Shown piece by piece: positions 36,201-43,886 of a DNA stretch of 64,000 nucleotides. A program made the position numbers and the translations under genes. The notes under the pieces were generated by a model. It did not search any database, was not told the origin of the DNA, and saw only the letters and a program-made list of their open reading frames with translations. The stretch lies in contig NZ_MDFN01000003.1 of assembly GCF_001730525.1 (NCBI RefSeq), positions 62,001-126,000 on the forward strand, given 5' to 3'. This stretch comes from Arcticibacter eurypsychrophilus. Its GTDB lineage: Bacteria; Bacteroidota; Bacteroidia; Sphingobacteriales; Sphingobacteriaceae. The first letter of the stretch is position 1. The number at the start of each line of letters is the position of its first letter.

Positions 36201-39075
36201 TGCCTGTAGGTTTATCAAGGCTAACATTAAAGGTAAGCTCTTGAGTTCCGCTATCTCCTTCTAAAATTATTGGACTGCTGATTGTTAGAGTAGATTTATC
36301 ATCATCTGTAATAGTTACTTCAGGTATGGGGGTATCCGGTACAATTATTCCATAGCCATAGTTATTCACTATCTGACCAATAGTAATTGTTACAGTTTCA
36401 GTTCCTTCAGTCAGGCCATCATTAATTATGGCAAGATCTAGCGTAATACTATTCTGTCCCGCCAGAATGGTAATGCTGCTGTTTTGCGATGGTGTATAAT
36501 CAATTCCATTGCCAATGGCAGTACCGCTCCCGGTTCCAAGCGTAAACGGAATAACCAGATCTTCGTCAAAAGTCATTCCTTCAGGCAAGCTAAATGTAAA
36601 ACTTCCATCCCGAACTCCTTCCGATCCATCTATCCCCGAGATCGCAATTGTGGTAATGAAATCATCGTTCCGAATAGTTCCTGTAGCTGTAGCTTTATCA
36701 ACAGGTATTTGCCCGCCAATTGGTTTTGAAAGTACAACATTGAATACTTCATTGCCCTCAACCATTTTATCCTGTATAACCGGGACCGTAATAGTTCTAC
36801 TTATCTCTCCTGGCGCAAATATTAATGTACCGGTTTTAACAAGTGTTGATGCAAAGTCTTTGTCTAAAACAGGATCATTTACAATCGTATAATCAACTGA
36901 AACAGAACAATTTGAATTAGCTTCTGACAAGGATACTTTAAAGATCATGTCCTGATTACTTCCAACAGCACTTCCTTCATCTACAGAAGCATTAGCAATA
37001 GAAATATTGCTGGAAACTATAGTGGCAGAATGCGGTTTAATGTTATTACATACGGAAGTACCTGAATTACATTCTTCTTCCGGATTGGTAGGCGGCAACT
37101 TATCACTATTAGTAGCATCCGGATCATTGACATCTGCAGGACGTAATATACTTGCGATTACATTTAAATTGCCTACAGCTGGCTTTTTATTCACAACAGC
37201 CGTTATTTTAACAGTAAGGATCGACTGATTGACCATATTGACCAGAGCTGTAGCACTAGAGGCAGTTTGGGACTCTGCCGACACAGAAACTCCGGGAGAG
37301 GGTGGATAATTTACTGATTGTACAGTTAATTCAGGCGGGAAGTTGAACGCTACTTTAGCCCCGGTTACATCTGCCGGTCCGCCATTTTTATATTCAATGG
37401 TGTAAGTAATGGTTTCCCCTAAGCAATAGGTAGGCGTTAGTTTATCTGATTTCAAACTAAGCACCTGCAGATCTGCTTCCTGAAGCTTTATAGAATTACC
37501 AGAAGATATCGTATTACTTAAAAGGTATGCCCATGTGTCAAGTCCTGCATTATTTCCGAAATTATTATAATTATAGCTAGTTGAACCCCATTTGTGTCCA
37601 TTATTTAAACTGTACCGCCCTTCTAGCTGAACGATGGGAGACGATTCATTACCATTTCTACTAATGTTTGTATCGTTCCAATAAACTATAGAACTGGTAT
37701 CTTGAGTTCGCGTAATAGAAATGCCACCTGGATTATTCTCCACGTCTATAAGAGGAAAGTGCACTTCCCCTGCTTTTAAAGATACTTTTATTGACGATGC
37801 ATTAATTGTTCCATTGGGCACTTTATTACCGGAACCATCCTTCCCATTCCAGAAAACCAAATTAGTGTCCCCTTTTGCATATCCCGTTAAAGTAACATCT
37901 CCTGCATCTGTCCCGTTATTATCAATATCAATATTAACAGTATAAGTTCCTCCCTGGTTCGACTTAAAACCTATAAACCCACCTAAAGGAAGTGTTCCAG
38001 CTACATTGGCTGTTCCTTCTAGACCTATGAATTTAAAATCCCTTATTTCGGGTAACATAGGTACCGTCTTTAGCCAGGTTGTACCGCTTGTTCCCGGATC
38101 TGTGGGATTCCCATTATTGGACCTTATCGGAGCATCAGAAGGAAGATCTGATGCAGGAATATTAAAGAATAGCTTATGGGTAATATCTACTGTAGAAAAA
38201 TCATCCATCATGCGCGGGTCATGTAGATTTCCAATTTCGGTAGAATTTTCACTTTGATAACGGGCAGTACCATCCGTATTTCTATATCCTTTATTGTTTG
38301 AAAAAAAAGTGAAACCATGTCCCGCCATGCCATTTGCTTGCACTTTATAAGTATACCCATCATTGGTTAATACCTGAAATATTCCATTGAATGTACCATA
38401 GAATTCCCAAAGTTTTCCTGAAAACACATTCATATAGGCTCTTCCTTTAATAAAATTGCTGCTTACTGAAGCATTGGCTAGAGCAGAGACAGAAACATCA
38501 AAAGCGGCAACACCCCCGGAATTATCGCCTTGATTGCCTGCACCAGGATTCTTAGTAACCGGCCAGTTGCTACTTGAAGCAACCGGAATATTAGGGTTAG
38601 CTATACTACTTGTTGAACCAATAAAAAAAACCGACCACACTCCTCCTTCTTCAGCTTTATGTGTAAATGGGATATAGCCACCTGAACCAGGTAGAGGACC
38701 ATTTATTTCCTGATTGCGATTTGCTATAAAACCAGTATTATCAGGGGAATCTGTTGTAATAGAATAAACACCACTGGGGGAAATAAGAACAATCTTTCCC
38801 CCATATACACCCTTAGCACTTGACCCAAGATATATAGTTTCATCTTTATTTACATATACCCGTACTAAACCCTGAGTCCAAAAGAAAGAACCATTCAAAT
38901 CTGATAGATAAGCCCTGTCTCCTCCATTTGCATTCAATTCCTTACTCCCTTCCGCGAAAACAGCATTTGAAGACAGGATAAAAATAAAAAAAAACAAGAT
39001 ATAGCTATATAAAAGCCTGGAAGCGAATGATCTTTTAAAGAATATAATGTCAGATTTAAAAGGAGTCGTGGACAT
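27217..39075 (-). CDS. Giant Calx-beta repeat adhesin with type IX (type B) sorting domain
   Basis: This 3952-residue surface protein has a signal peptide near residues 1-42. Next come a region without a recognised domain (about 45-540), a DUF11-type repeat (about 545-640, with CLGETITYTIEYKNGGPADV), and 24 tandem Calx-beta-like domains (about 690-3534). Two cadherin/VCBS-like domains follow (about 3535-3735, with NDADVDGT and NDSDPDGDQ), one more Calx-beta-like domain, and the gliding-motility/type B C-terminal domain (about 3855-3952: SPNGDGIGN, then IIFNRWGNAVY, ending GYVIIKR). Calx-beta domains bind Ca2+ through acidic loops, here the recurring DDD/DND at each domain border. Export by type IX secretion and surface adhesion are inferred from the C-terminus and the linked PorP/SprF gene. 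The frame is intact over nearly 12 kb. Confidence 0.93.
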   Translation of the reverse strand: MSTTPFKSDIIFFKRSFASRLLYSYILFFFIFILSSNAVFAEGSKELNANGGDRAYLSDLNGSFFWTQGLVRVYVNKDETIYLGSSAKGVYGGKIVLISPSGVYSITTDSPDNTGFIANRNQEINGPLPGSGGYIPFTHKAEEGGVWSVFFIGSTSSIANPNIPVASSSNWPVTKNPGAGNQGDNSGGVAAFDVSVSALANASVSSNFIKGRAYMNVFSGKLWEFYGTFNGIFQVLTNDGYTYKVQANGMAGHGFTFFSNNKGYRNTDGTARYQSENSTEIGNLHDPRMMDDFSTVDITHKLFFNIPASDLPSDAPIRSNNGNPTDPGTSGTTWLKTVPMLPEIRDFKFIGLEGTANVAGTLPLGGFIGFKSNQGGTYTVNIDIDNNGTDAGDVTLTGYAKGDTNLVFWNGKDGSGNKVPNGTINASSIKVSLKAGEVHFPLIDVENNPGGISITRTQDTSSIVYWNDTNISRNGNESSPIVQLEGRYSLNNGHKWGSTSYNYNNFGNNAGLDTWAYLLSNTISSGNSIKLQEADLQVLSLKSDKLTPTYCLGETITYTIEYKNGGPADVTGAKVAFNFPPELTVQSVNYPPSPGVSVSAESQTASSATALVNMVNQSILTVKITAVVNKKPAVGNLNVIASILRPADVNDPDATNSDKLPPTNPEEECNSGTSVCNNIKPHSATIVSSNISIANASVDEGSAVGSNQDMIFKVSLSEANSNCSVSVDYTIVNDPVLDKDFASTLVKTGTLIFAPGEISRTITVPVIQDKMVEGNEVFNVVLSKPIGGQIPVDKATATGTIRNDDFITTIAISGIDGSEGVRDGSFTFSLPEGMTFDEDLVIPFTLGTGSGTAIGNGIDYTPSQNSSITILAGQNSITLDLAIINDGLTEGTETVTITIGQIVNNYGYGIIVPDTPIPEVTITDDDKSTLTISSPIILEGDSGTQELTFNVSLDKPTGSGFNLNFITSDGTTALAGEDYVAQSGAIPFAGTAGEVQKIVILVNGDQKIEKNEAFSVLLSGLTDTFDGHLTYSPSGTGTIQDNDNTPNNKKITITTTDGAEQGQVPGVFTFSFPVGVSADQPTTINFGLGGDASAADYTGATRTSVTIMAGENSGTVSLDVLDDTILEEAELVIVNAGSVTNSGFQTIQVANSPQALNIIDNDFANIIMSNARAVEGNNGTVDLIFDVKLDKPTGSSFTIGFNTADSTALAGEDYIAQSNTLTFRGVAETQQVRIKVKGDQKIEANETLTLNMMTPSKTFDGHLTVNNSPATGIIEDDDNTAANKTITISKTNGYEKEGPNATFIFSFPTGITADSDTEISYTLAGTATGEGVDYTGPISGTIVIRAGDNNATLELPLVDDFILEGNETVVITVNTITSTNPVYTNFTQSSTSEYTLNIIDNDNTILLSSPPTITEGDSGITYVTFSVTLDIQTSGLFSIKFKTNDGTATKDEDYEAKIDTLSFSGNKGEVKYISIPIIGDLKIEANETFIATLYELDNDFGGNLHVSPPVTMTIIDDDNVPDKKLISISKTDGSEDGTPGIFTLSFPPEVTSDQPTTISYTFTGTAIGGGRDYTDPQQGTIIIPADSNYVQVKLNIVDDFIIEGPETVTMTITSVKSLSYAAMAAGNSPHSLAILDNDNTAANNLITLSNVRDGGEGGNDPQFKVSFPSSKTASVPTEIHYTMSGTAANGLDYIPLTGTVVIPENQNSAFITLNVINDKVIEPQEVAGMTLTSATNTISTLTVGPGLVSATIDDDDNIAINTIVTLVNENDGSEPGSNAQFKVSFPSGVTTSVDTKVLYNNTGGTALEGADYKTLSGELTIPAGANYAYIDIQVIDDKIIENLESVKLKLSSATNTVSAPILTVSPSIEVSATITDDDNTAGNNKITVSWIADGKEPGENGQLLLSYPVGISSSEDTKVTYTIGGTAAAGSDYEALTGIATISANTNSRLVDIAVIDDKIIEATETVNLALTAADNMSFNPVVDPTMQRVNLSDDDNAEANNRIILKWTKDGSEPGTPAGFTVGFPDGYTCSKATTINYTIGGTATPFLDYTALSGIVIIPAYTNFVPIDVNVLDDRIIEGRETIALTLKTADNSIISKLSMFPVTAVSAYIEDEDDDIPANNSITLSKTDGGEPGTNARFTVKYPIGFSSSKETTINYTTRGTALAGTDYTALSGTVIIPANTTSADIEIGVIDDRIIEPTENVKLTLTAANNGVSVLTWSPSAGLSADIADDDNNLINNTITLRKIANGSETGVDAQFQISFPDGYTSSVATTVNYVIGGTAVAGIDYTALNGLISIPANSNGAIINVKVVNDQIIEPTETVELRLTSASNSISTFAIEPKTAAVIADIIDDDNVTANKYIFLKCIKNGVEGGINPQFELSFPPGYSSSKPTTVKYKVLSTAVSATPEIDYTVPTGVVLIEANANSALIDISLLNDRIIEPTETIEIVLFDANNSIAPDLITQPEAVSAEISDDDNLAANTVITLSKVADGSEPDTPVVYKVSFPEDYTSAVATTVRYKVSGGTALQGVDYTTLSGEAIIPANSGSAEIPVVVLDDRIIESMETVKLTLTEAANGISPLMAVGLAAISSNITDDDSGEITIIKTNGVEGGPDGSFVFSFPSGVTSDKTTNITYTLGGTATETGPDHDYVPSFSGGLITIPANTESAALVLDVYDDELVEDNETITITNIVTGSSFITLNPSIPVITIADNDEANLTLSGPVTLREGDNGTVSADFEVVLDKGTKSSFNIQYATADGTAQAGDNDYVSNSGILPFTGKAGESWPIHLLINGDKKIERDEAFNVLLSGLSANFNNRLTISETGRTVKIDNDDSGTIVVISKDGSEGGSDASFTFGFSDPEKTADVPVTISYGLIGTALSTGSDYDYTASPAAGIITLPANTKSVKLDLAVLDDQVLEGTETVILAMNPAGLPYGITVDPSAKTANIADNDEAMLTVSNGQVIEGDSGMQTMIFTVKLDKATAKPFTLSYATFEGTAIEDDDYVGRTDTLSFKGTANETQTISIQVKGDQKIEKDETFTVTPGTLSENFNGLLRISSSAAVGTIIDNDNTTIMLSKVLDGDEPLTNARFKVSYINSGVTSTEPIDVLYTIKGTAGNGVDYTALSGNAIIPAGASEAFIDVEVTDDMLVEPIETVTLTLTGASSVNFTLPVQALPVTATISDNDRVVLTVSNPTIKEGNSGTTIVAFNVILSTDTPGGFQVKYNTTDGTATVAGNDYSPVSGTLNFKGMAGETQSINVFVKGDQMIERNETFNMLLELSDTFDGRLTVSESPAIGTILDDDDIPANKIITFTTTDGAEGAYDGSITLSFPSGVTTDSPTTIQFISGGTALGNQDYIVLYLSPAIIPAGITSTSVQIPVMDDAIIEGTETLQIISGVVNNERYTGITVQTPEPVMHIFDNDYGVLTVSSPAVKEGDNGGTLMIFEVKLSTATGTGFTVDYTTEDGTATLDNRDYNFVNGTLVFNGTAGETKTISVWVSGDLSLEDNETFRLVLSGLSEIPGAALKISEWPGVGLILNDDIPPVAVDDLKTTEEDVPITFSVTSNDADVDGTLDPQSLVVITGPVQGTLLLNPDGTFTYTPKADYNGKDSFTYKIRDNNGMESNEAKVILIITSVNDAPVAQDDLFYVLKNGSLKATVKRNDSDPDGDQLNFNVMTSPEKGKLSSFNLVDGSFTYIPDNDFAGIDHFSYKACDAPGLCATAEVTIYVQPKVTVNLTPSADTINEGEITRVTAEITEPLFQDIEIILSYSGSAEQDQDYVLEGDFLRMVIPAGKTSTTKQLVIKSAKDFLKEGDEVVQVRAQDANPSQFVMIGTGSDILIKDFYPEDQEINSNANGDINPDPLASPNGDGIGNENFVIHNIDRYPENEVIIFNRWGNAVYRMKGYNNRDRAFAGVANTGLLVNSNTNLVDGVYFYIIHTKDSMGILKVNKGYVIIKR
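28475..37010 (-). repeat. 24 tandem Calx-beta coding repeats, about 356 bp each
   Basis: About 118-120 codons repeat 24 times. Two kinds of unit can be told apart. Type A has an EGDSGT-like opening, LDKPTG, DGTA..EDY and GDQKIE.NE. Type B has a DGSEPG-like opening, a TTI.YT..GTA motif, a DYT.LSG..IPA motif and a DD.IIE..ETV motif. A and B alternate at both ends, while units 8-17 are all B, suggesting amplification in the middle. The units are diverged, not recent copies. Confidence 0.85.
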
Positions 39076-39270
39076 TTAATACAACTGGGTCTATATACTT
39101 TTCATGTTGTTTTTTATTACGTAAACCAGTCTTTTTAGTTACACTTATCCTGATTGATATTGATGATAGGAACCTTAATCCCGTTCTACACCAAAATAGG
39201 ATTCCCTTGAAACGTATTCCTTTGTATCATCTACCAGCAAGCCCAATTTCTACACGGATCCATTAAATGA

Positions 39271-39297
39271 GGAAAATTTTCGCTTATTTACTTTTCC
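39271..39297 (-). terminator. Weak hairpin after the 39307 gene
   Basis: GGAAAA (39271-39276) and TTTTCC (39292-39297) form a short stem just beyond the stop of the unknown protein gene. It is a weak candidate; the remainder of 39076-39306 shows nothing recognisable. Confidence 0.25.
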
Positions 39298-39306
39298 AAA
39301 TTAGAT

Positions 39307-40299
39307 TCAAAACATGACTCTTTTCCCTGCTACAATTCCAACGTCATCCTTTTCGTTGCGAATTAATGCATGGGTTATAGACTTATCCGATGTTTGCTTA
39401 AATAGGACTTGTCTGGGGTATGTTGCGCTTCTTGCCTGTTGAACAATCTTGTTAGGAAGATCGGCTAGAAGCCGGTTGCCGGTATAATTCATGCTAGTTC
39501 GAAGTGCTGTGTCTGCTGGTCCCTCAGACGTCTCTTGTCCCAATGGAATGACTCTTGTATCCTTCCAACTGCCAATTATGGCGCAGGGGCTGCATTCCAC
39601 ACTATTTAACAGCACCAGCTCCTGATCCATATCACTGAAACTGTAAAAACTTAGGGACATACTCAGAACTAATATACAGCCCGAAGGAACTGTTCCTCTC
39701 ATTTCAATAGTCTGTGCTTCGGTCTTTTCATCTCTTTGATAAGAAATCTCTTGGTTATCAATATACTCATAATAATTCTCCCTGAAATTGAAACCTGTCA
39801 GCAGGAAGCGTACTTTGACGCGGTAGGTTTTACCTTTGATGGATTGAGGGATTTTCAGGTCTTTTGACAAGTTCATTGCTGGCATCAGAACGCGCACCAC
39901 ACCTTCTATATCCCGCTCTACCTGCGGTTTAACCAGCAGTACAGCAGATAAGGGATTGTTTAAGTTAAACTCCAGTCCGTTCAGGTGGCTCAGTTCTCCG
40001 TCATGCAAATCGCGTTCCCCTGCTACTGTTCCGGCAGCTCCACGGACACATTTTGATACTGCAGAAGTCACACGACCTACAGCCGGCCCATCGTAATAGC
40101 GGTATGCTGGAAGAAAAGCCTTGCGGATAGCAGAAGCAGCCGAACTGATCAGTCCAAACTCAGAAGAACTGGTAATACTAGCGGCAGTTAATGGATATGC
40201 TTTGGGCTTTCCCTGCACGATTTGTTTTTTGCGGTAGCCTCGAAAAATGACGGAGCCTGCAATGCCCCTAATTTTGCCTTTGTGGTCTATAATAGCCAT
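39307..40299 (-). CDS. Unrecognised Bacteroidota protein of 330 residues
   Basis: I do not recognise a characterised family. There is no signal peptide or membrane segment. The N-terminus (MAIIDHKGKIRGIAGSVIFR, then KKQIVQGKP) resembles short proteins seen repeatedly in Sphingobacteriaceae that start with a 'GxIxGxxG..VFR...QIVQ.KP' pattern, followed here by SSSEFGLISSAASAIRKAF. The middle and C-terminal part alternate short hydrophobic and polar segments, suggesting beta structure. It sits alone between the adhesin promoter region and a long intergenic region. Function unknown. Confidence 0.6.
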   Translation of the reverse strand: MAIIDHKGKIRGIAGSVIFRGYRKKQIVQGKPKAYPLTAASITSSSEFGLISSAASAIRKAFLPAYRYYDGPAVGRVTSAVSKCVRGAAGTVAGERDLHDGELSHLNGLEFNLNNPLSAVLLVKPQVERDIEGVVRVLMPAMNLSKDLKIPQSIKGKTYRVKVRFLLTGFNFRENYYEYIDNQEISYQRDEKTEAQTIEMRGTVPSGCILVLSMSLSFYSFSDMDQELVLLNSVECSPCAIIGSWKDTRVIPLGQETSEGPADTALRTSMNYTGNRLLADLPNKIVQQARSATYPRQVLFKQTSDKSITHALIRNEKDDVGIVAGKRVMF

Positions 40300-40932
40300 A
40301 ATGATTAAAGATTTAAATGTTAGAACTTCAATTAGTTACAGTTAAATCTAGGGATATCTATTATAAAAAATGTTTATTTTGAATAATTTCTAGATAAGCG
40401 GTAATAGAGGGAGAAATACAACATATTTGAGAAGTTTAAACACATTTAAAACTACTCGTGGCTATATCAATTCGTGAGTAAGAATAAGGATATAGCAAAC
40501 AATCCCCTATTTTTAACAAAGCTCTCAAAAGTGTAAAGGCTATAACCTTGTTATTAATACCCCTTAGTTCATTTAATGATAATGCTGTATAAAGTCCATG
40601 TATTTATACCCATACATGGACTTACCATAGACTGAACATAGTACAATTATAGCTTAATCCTTAATTTTATATCTAGCGATATAATTAAACCCCCAAATTA
40701 AAGATCAATTAATTGAGGTAAACATCAAAGTAAATCCAATTGGTAAGCCCATCTAATAAGCAGCCTTATCAAATAAAACTGCAACAAAAAGCAGCAAATG
40801 ATGTTAAATCAAAAGCCTAAACGTGTTATTACTGCATTTAATCATCAAAGACAGATTATTTGACTAATTAGTACTATTTAATATTTTTTTACCATCCATT
40901 AAATGACCACTTTTAACGAAAATTACTAGAAA
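40300..40932. other. Intergenic region with a perfect hairpin
   Basis: This is 633 bases between divergent genes. The only clear structure is a 12-bp perfect inverted repeat, AAGTCCATGTAT (40592-40603) and ATACATGGACTT (40612-40623), with an 8-nt loop and no T-run. It lacks a gene end close by, so it may be an operator or small RNA element. No protein remnant is recognisable in any frame. Confidence 0.5.
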
Positions 40933-42570
40933 ATGAAATTCATTAGTTTATTTATATCCACTGTGTTGCTTATTCCGGTTGTCGGTTTCGCACAAGCAAA
41001 CCTACCAAATGAAAAAGCTGTTCAGGTAAAGATATTAAATGGAATTTTAGAAGGCACTAGAGAGAGTTCGACAATAAATAGTTTCAAAGGTATTCCATTT
41101 GCAAAATCGCCTATTGGAGATTTGAGGTGGAAAGAGCCCCAAGATCCAGAAAACTGGACTGGCATTCGGAAAGCGGATAAATTTGGTGCAAATGCCATGC
41201 AGAAAAAGATTTATGGTGACATGATTTTTCGGTCAAATGGAATGAGCGAAGACTGCCTGTATCTGAATGTCTGGACACCATCGGTCAATCCGAAAAAGGC
41301 ATTACCTGTATTGGTATATTTCTATGGAGGCGGATTTATTGCTGGCGACGGCTCGGAATCACGTTATGACGGAGAGAGTATGGCCAAGAAAGGCATTGTC
41401 GTTCTTACCATAAACTATCGTTTAGGCGTATTTGGCTTTTTAGCTCATCCTGAACTAACAAAAGAGTCAGCTCATCATGCCTCCGGTAATTATGGATTGT
41501 TAGATCAAAATGCTGCATTACGCTGGGTACAGCAAAATATAACGGCTTTTGGCGGTGATCCTAAACGAGTAACCATTGCGGGTGAATCTGCAGGTTCAAT
41601 ATCTGTATTCGCCCAAATGGCCTCTCCTTTATCGAAAAAACTGATTGCCGGAGCTATTGGGGAAAGCGGCGCAATGATTAATCCGACTTTTGCAGCTGTT
41701 TCTCTTGAGCAGGCCGAAAAGAACGGTGTGGCTTTTGCAGAAAAGGCGAGTGCAACCTCCCTGGCTGCTTTACGTGCTATCCCTGCAGGAGAATTGCTTG
41801 ATGCTGCTTCTGTTCCTGATGCGTTTAAGACTGTAGCTGCGATTGATGGTTATTTTTTACCTAAGGAGCCTGCTGCCATTTTTGCGGCAGGAGAACAGGC
41901 ATTAGTTCCATTACTTGCTGGATGGAATTCTACGGAAATCCCCTACCAGGCATTTATGGGTGATAAGGCAGCAACAGCGGGAAACTATGCCGACAAAATT
42001 AAGCAGCTTTATCCCGACCATGCGGATGAGGTACTGAAACTATATCCGGGAAATAATCAAAAGGAAGTGATCCGATCTGCTACTGCTTTAGCAAGCGACC
42101 GTTTTATTGTTTACAGCACCTGGAAATGGATTGATCTGCAAAGCAAAACGAGTGGTAAACCTGTTTATAGGTACTTATTTTCGAAGGTTAAACCAGAAAT
42201 GACCGCTGAGTTTACAAATGCAGTTGCCGGACTAGCCGGAGGAATTACAAAAAACGCAAATGCTCCTTTACATAAAGCGCCTACTTTAGCTGGTGCTCCC
42301 CATGCTTTTGAAATTGAATATGCAATGGGTAATCTAACTACAAACCGCGTGTATGACTGGAAACCGGAAGATCATAAAATTTCTTCACTGATGTTAAACT
42401 ATTTTGCGAATTTCATTAAAACAAGTGATCCTAATGGTCCTGGCTTACCAAAATGGGCACCTTTGAGCATTGGCGAGTTTCCTTATATGAATATTGATGT
42501 AAGGACGAAACAGGAGAAAGAACAGGATAGGAAACGGTATTTATTTCTGGATCAGCAGTATCAGAAATAA
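40933..42570 (+). CDS. Secreted type B carboxylesterase
   Basis: This 545-residue alpha/beta hydrolase has a signal peptide (residues 1-20, cleavage after GFA). Carboxylesterase type B marks are the EDCLYLNVWTP motif (106-116), the oxyanion loop YGGGF (131-135) and the nucleophile elbow GESAG with Ser219. The acid and histidine lie in the C-terminal half; the HAFEIEY segment probably holds the histidine. Such enzymes hydrolyse carboxylic esters, possibly acyl groups on plant polymers, but the substrate is not shown. It is convergent with the MFS gene, with 9 bases between the stops. Confidence 0.92.
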   Translation: MKFISLFISTVLLIPVVGFAQANLPNEKAVQVKILNGILEGTRESSTINSFKGIPFAKSPIGDLRWKEPQDPENWTGIRKADKFGANAMQKKIYGDMIFRSNGMSEDCLYLNVWTPSVNPKKALPVLVYFYGGGFIAGDGSESRYDGESMAKKGIVVLTINYRLGVFGFLAHPELTKESAHHASGNYGLLDQNAALRWVQQNITAFGGDPKRVTIAGESAGSISVFAQMASPLSKKLIAGAIGESGAMINPTFAAVSLEQAEKNGVAFAEKASATSLAALRAIPAGELLDAASVPDAFKTVAAIDGYFLPKEPAAIFAAGEQALVPLLAGWNSTEIPYQAFMGDKAATAGNYADKIKQLYPDHADEVLKLYPGNNQKEVIRSATALASDRFIVYSTWKWIDLQSKTSGKPVYRYLFSKVKPEMTAEFTNAVAGLAGGITKNANAPLHKAPTLAGAPHAFEIEYAMGNLTTNRVYDWKPEDHKISSLMLNYFANFIKTSDPNGPGLPKWAPLSIGEFPYMNIDVRTKQEKEQDRKRYLFLDQQYQK

Positions 42571-42579
42571 GGTTTTAAT

Positions 42580-43809
42580 CTACTCCTCCAGATAATCAAG
42601 ATCTTTATTAAAACTTTCTTTCAGCTGGGTAAGAGCAAATATAGCAATGGCAGTCAAGAGGAAGATCATGATGTAACCGGCTGTGATAATATTGTATCGG
42701 TGTACGAAGAATTCGAAGATGAAGGTACTGGGAATCAATGCACCTCTGACAAAGTTAGGCGCTGTAGTGGTTACTGTGGCGCGTAAGTTGGTGCCAAACT
42801 GTTCGGAAGAAATGGTAACGAAGGTTGCCCAATAACCAACAGATAGGCCCATAAAAAAGGCAAGCCAGTGAAACTGCTGTTCTGTAATTCCTTTACTGCT
42901 TAAATAACAAACTGAACTGGTGACAATTAAGATTTGAAATATAAAGACTGCTAGTTTCCTCGATTTGGTTAACTGTGCGATAAGTCCGGCTAATATATCA
43001 CCCAGTGAAATGCCGATATAGGTAAACAAAATACCTTTTCCGGCACTCAAAGCATCTGTAGCACCTAGAGCTTTCCCAAATTCAGGAGCTTGTGTGACGA
43101 AAATACCTACCACAAACCAGATGGGTAAACCAATAAGCAGGCAATATAAATAACGCATGAAACGCTCGCGGGAGGCAAAAAGCATACTAAAGTTACCCTT
43201 TATAATTTGCTGGGTAGCGGTCGTTTTAAACAAACCAGACTCAAAAGTTCCCACCCTTAGGATGAGTAAGAGAAGCCCTATTGCTCCACCCACAAAATAA
43301 GCATTGCGCCAGTTAAAATGTTCGGCAACATAAAACGCAGCGATAGCTCCCAAAACCCCTACTCCTGCCACCATCATAGTACCATATCCGCGTTTATCTT
43401 TATGCATGCTTTCGCTGACCAGCGTTATGCCTGCTCCTAGCTCGCCAGCCAAACCAATACCTGCAATAAAGCGAATAATAGCATAGCTGTTGATATCTTG
43501 CACTAAACCGTTAGCCATATTAGCTAAGGAATACAGAAATATAGAGCCAAAAAGAACTTTAACACGGCCATATTTGTCGCCTATGATTCCCCAGATCAAA
43601 CCTCCCAGTAACAGTCCTCCCATTTGCATGTTTAACACGTACTCGCCATCCAAACGCATGTCTGCTTCGGGAATTCCAATATCACGAAAACTTTGAACCC
43701 GTACAATGGAAAAAATCACCAGGTCGTAGATATCAACAAAGTAACCTAGTGCGGCAACAATTACAAGAAATAAAATGTTATTTTTAGGTATGGTTAGGTT
43801 TGGCTTCAT
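42580..43809 (-). CDS. MFS transporter, metabolite/H+ symporter-like
   Basis: About 12 membrane helices are predicted over 409 residues. The loop motif between helices 2 and 3 is present (GLIWGIIGDKYGRVKVL), as is a GIGLAGELGAGITLVSE segment typical of sugar/organic-acid symporters. I start at ATG 43809; the longer frame would use TTG. The short, conserved early segment DIYDLVIFSIVR resembles the metabolite:H+ symporter group. Substrate unknown. It is divergent from yjbQ. Confidence 0.85.
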   Translation of the reverse strand: MKPNLTIPKNNILFLVIVAALGYFVDIYDLVIFSIVRVQSFRDIGIPEADMRLDGEYVLNMQMGGLLLGGLIWGIIGDKYGRVKVLFGSIFLYSLANMANGLVQDINSYAIIRFIAGIGLAGELGAGITLVSESMHKDKRGYGTMMVAGVGVLGAIAAFYVAEHFNWRNAYFVGGAIGLLLLILRVGTFESGLFKTTATQQIIKGNFSMLFASRERFMRYLYCLLIGLPIWFVVGIFVTQAPEFGKALGATDALSAGKGILFTYIGISLGDILAGLIAQLTKSRKLAVFIFQILIVTSSVCYLSSKGITEQQFHWLAFFMGLSVGYWATFVTISSEQFGTNLRATVTTTAPNFVRGALIPSTFIFEFFVHRYNIITAGYIMIFLLTAIAIFALTQLKESFNKDLDYLEE

Positions 43810-43886
43810 TAATTGATTCAATAATACTTAAATCTATAATTTTATGTATTATAATTCTGGGTTAATTGAAAAATAAAATTTAAAAC

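Noticed and set aside
28346-38257. Many open frames on the plus strand opposite the adhesin
   Set aside because: They recur once per Calx-beta unit and are the antisense of repeated coding sequence; no independent start or family signal.
39120-39260. About 70 codons open on the plus strand
   Set aside because: No start codon, no family resemblance, and opposite to both neighbours; likely chance.
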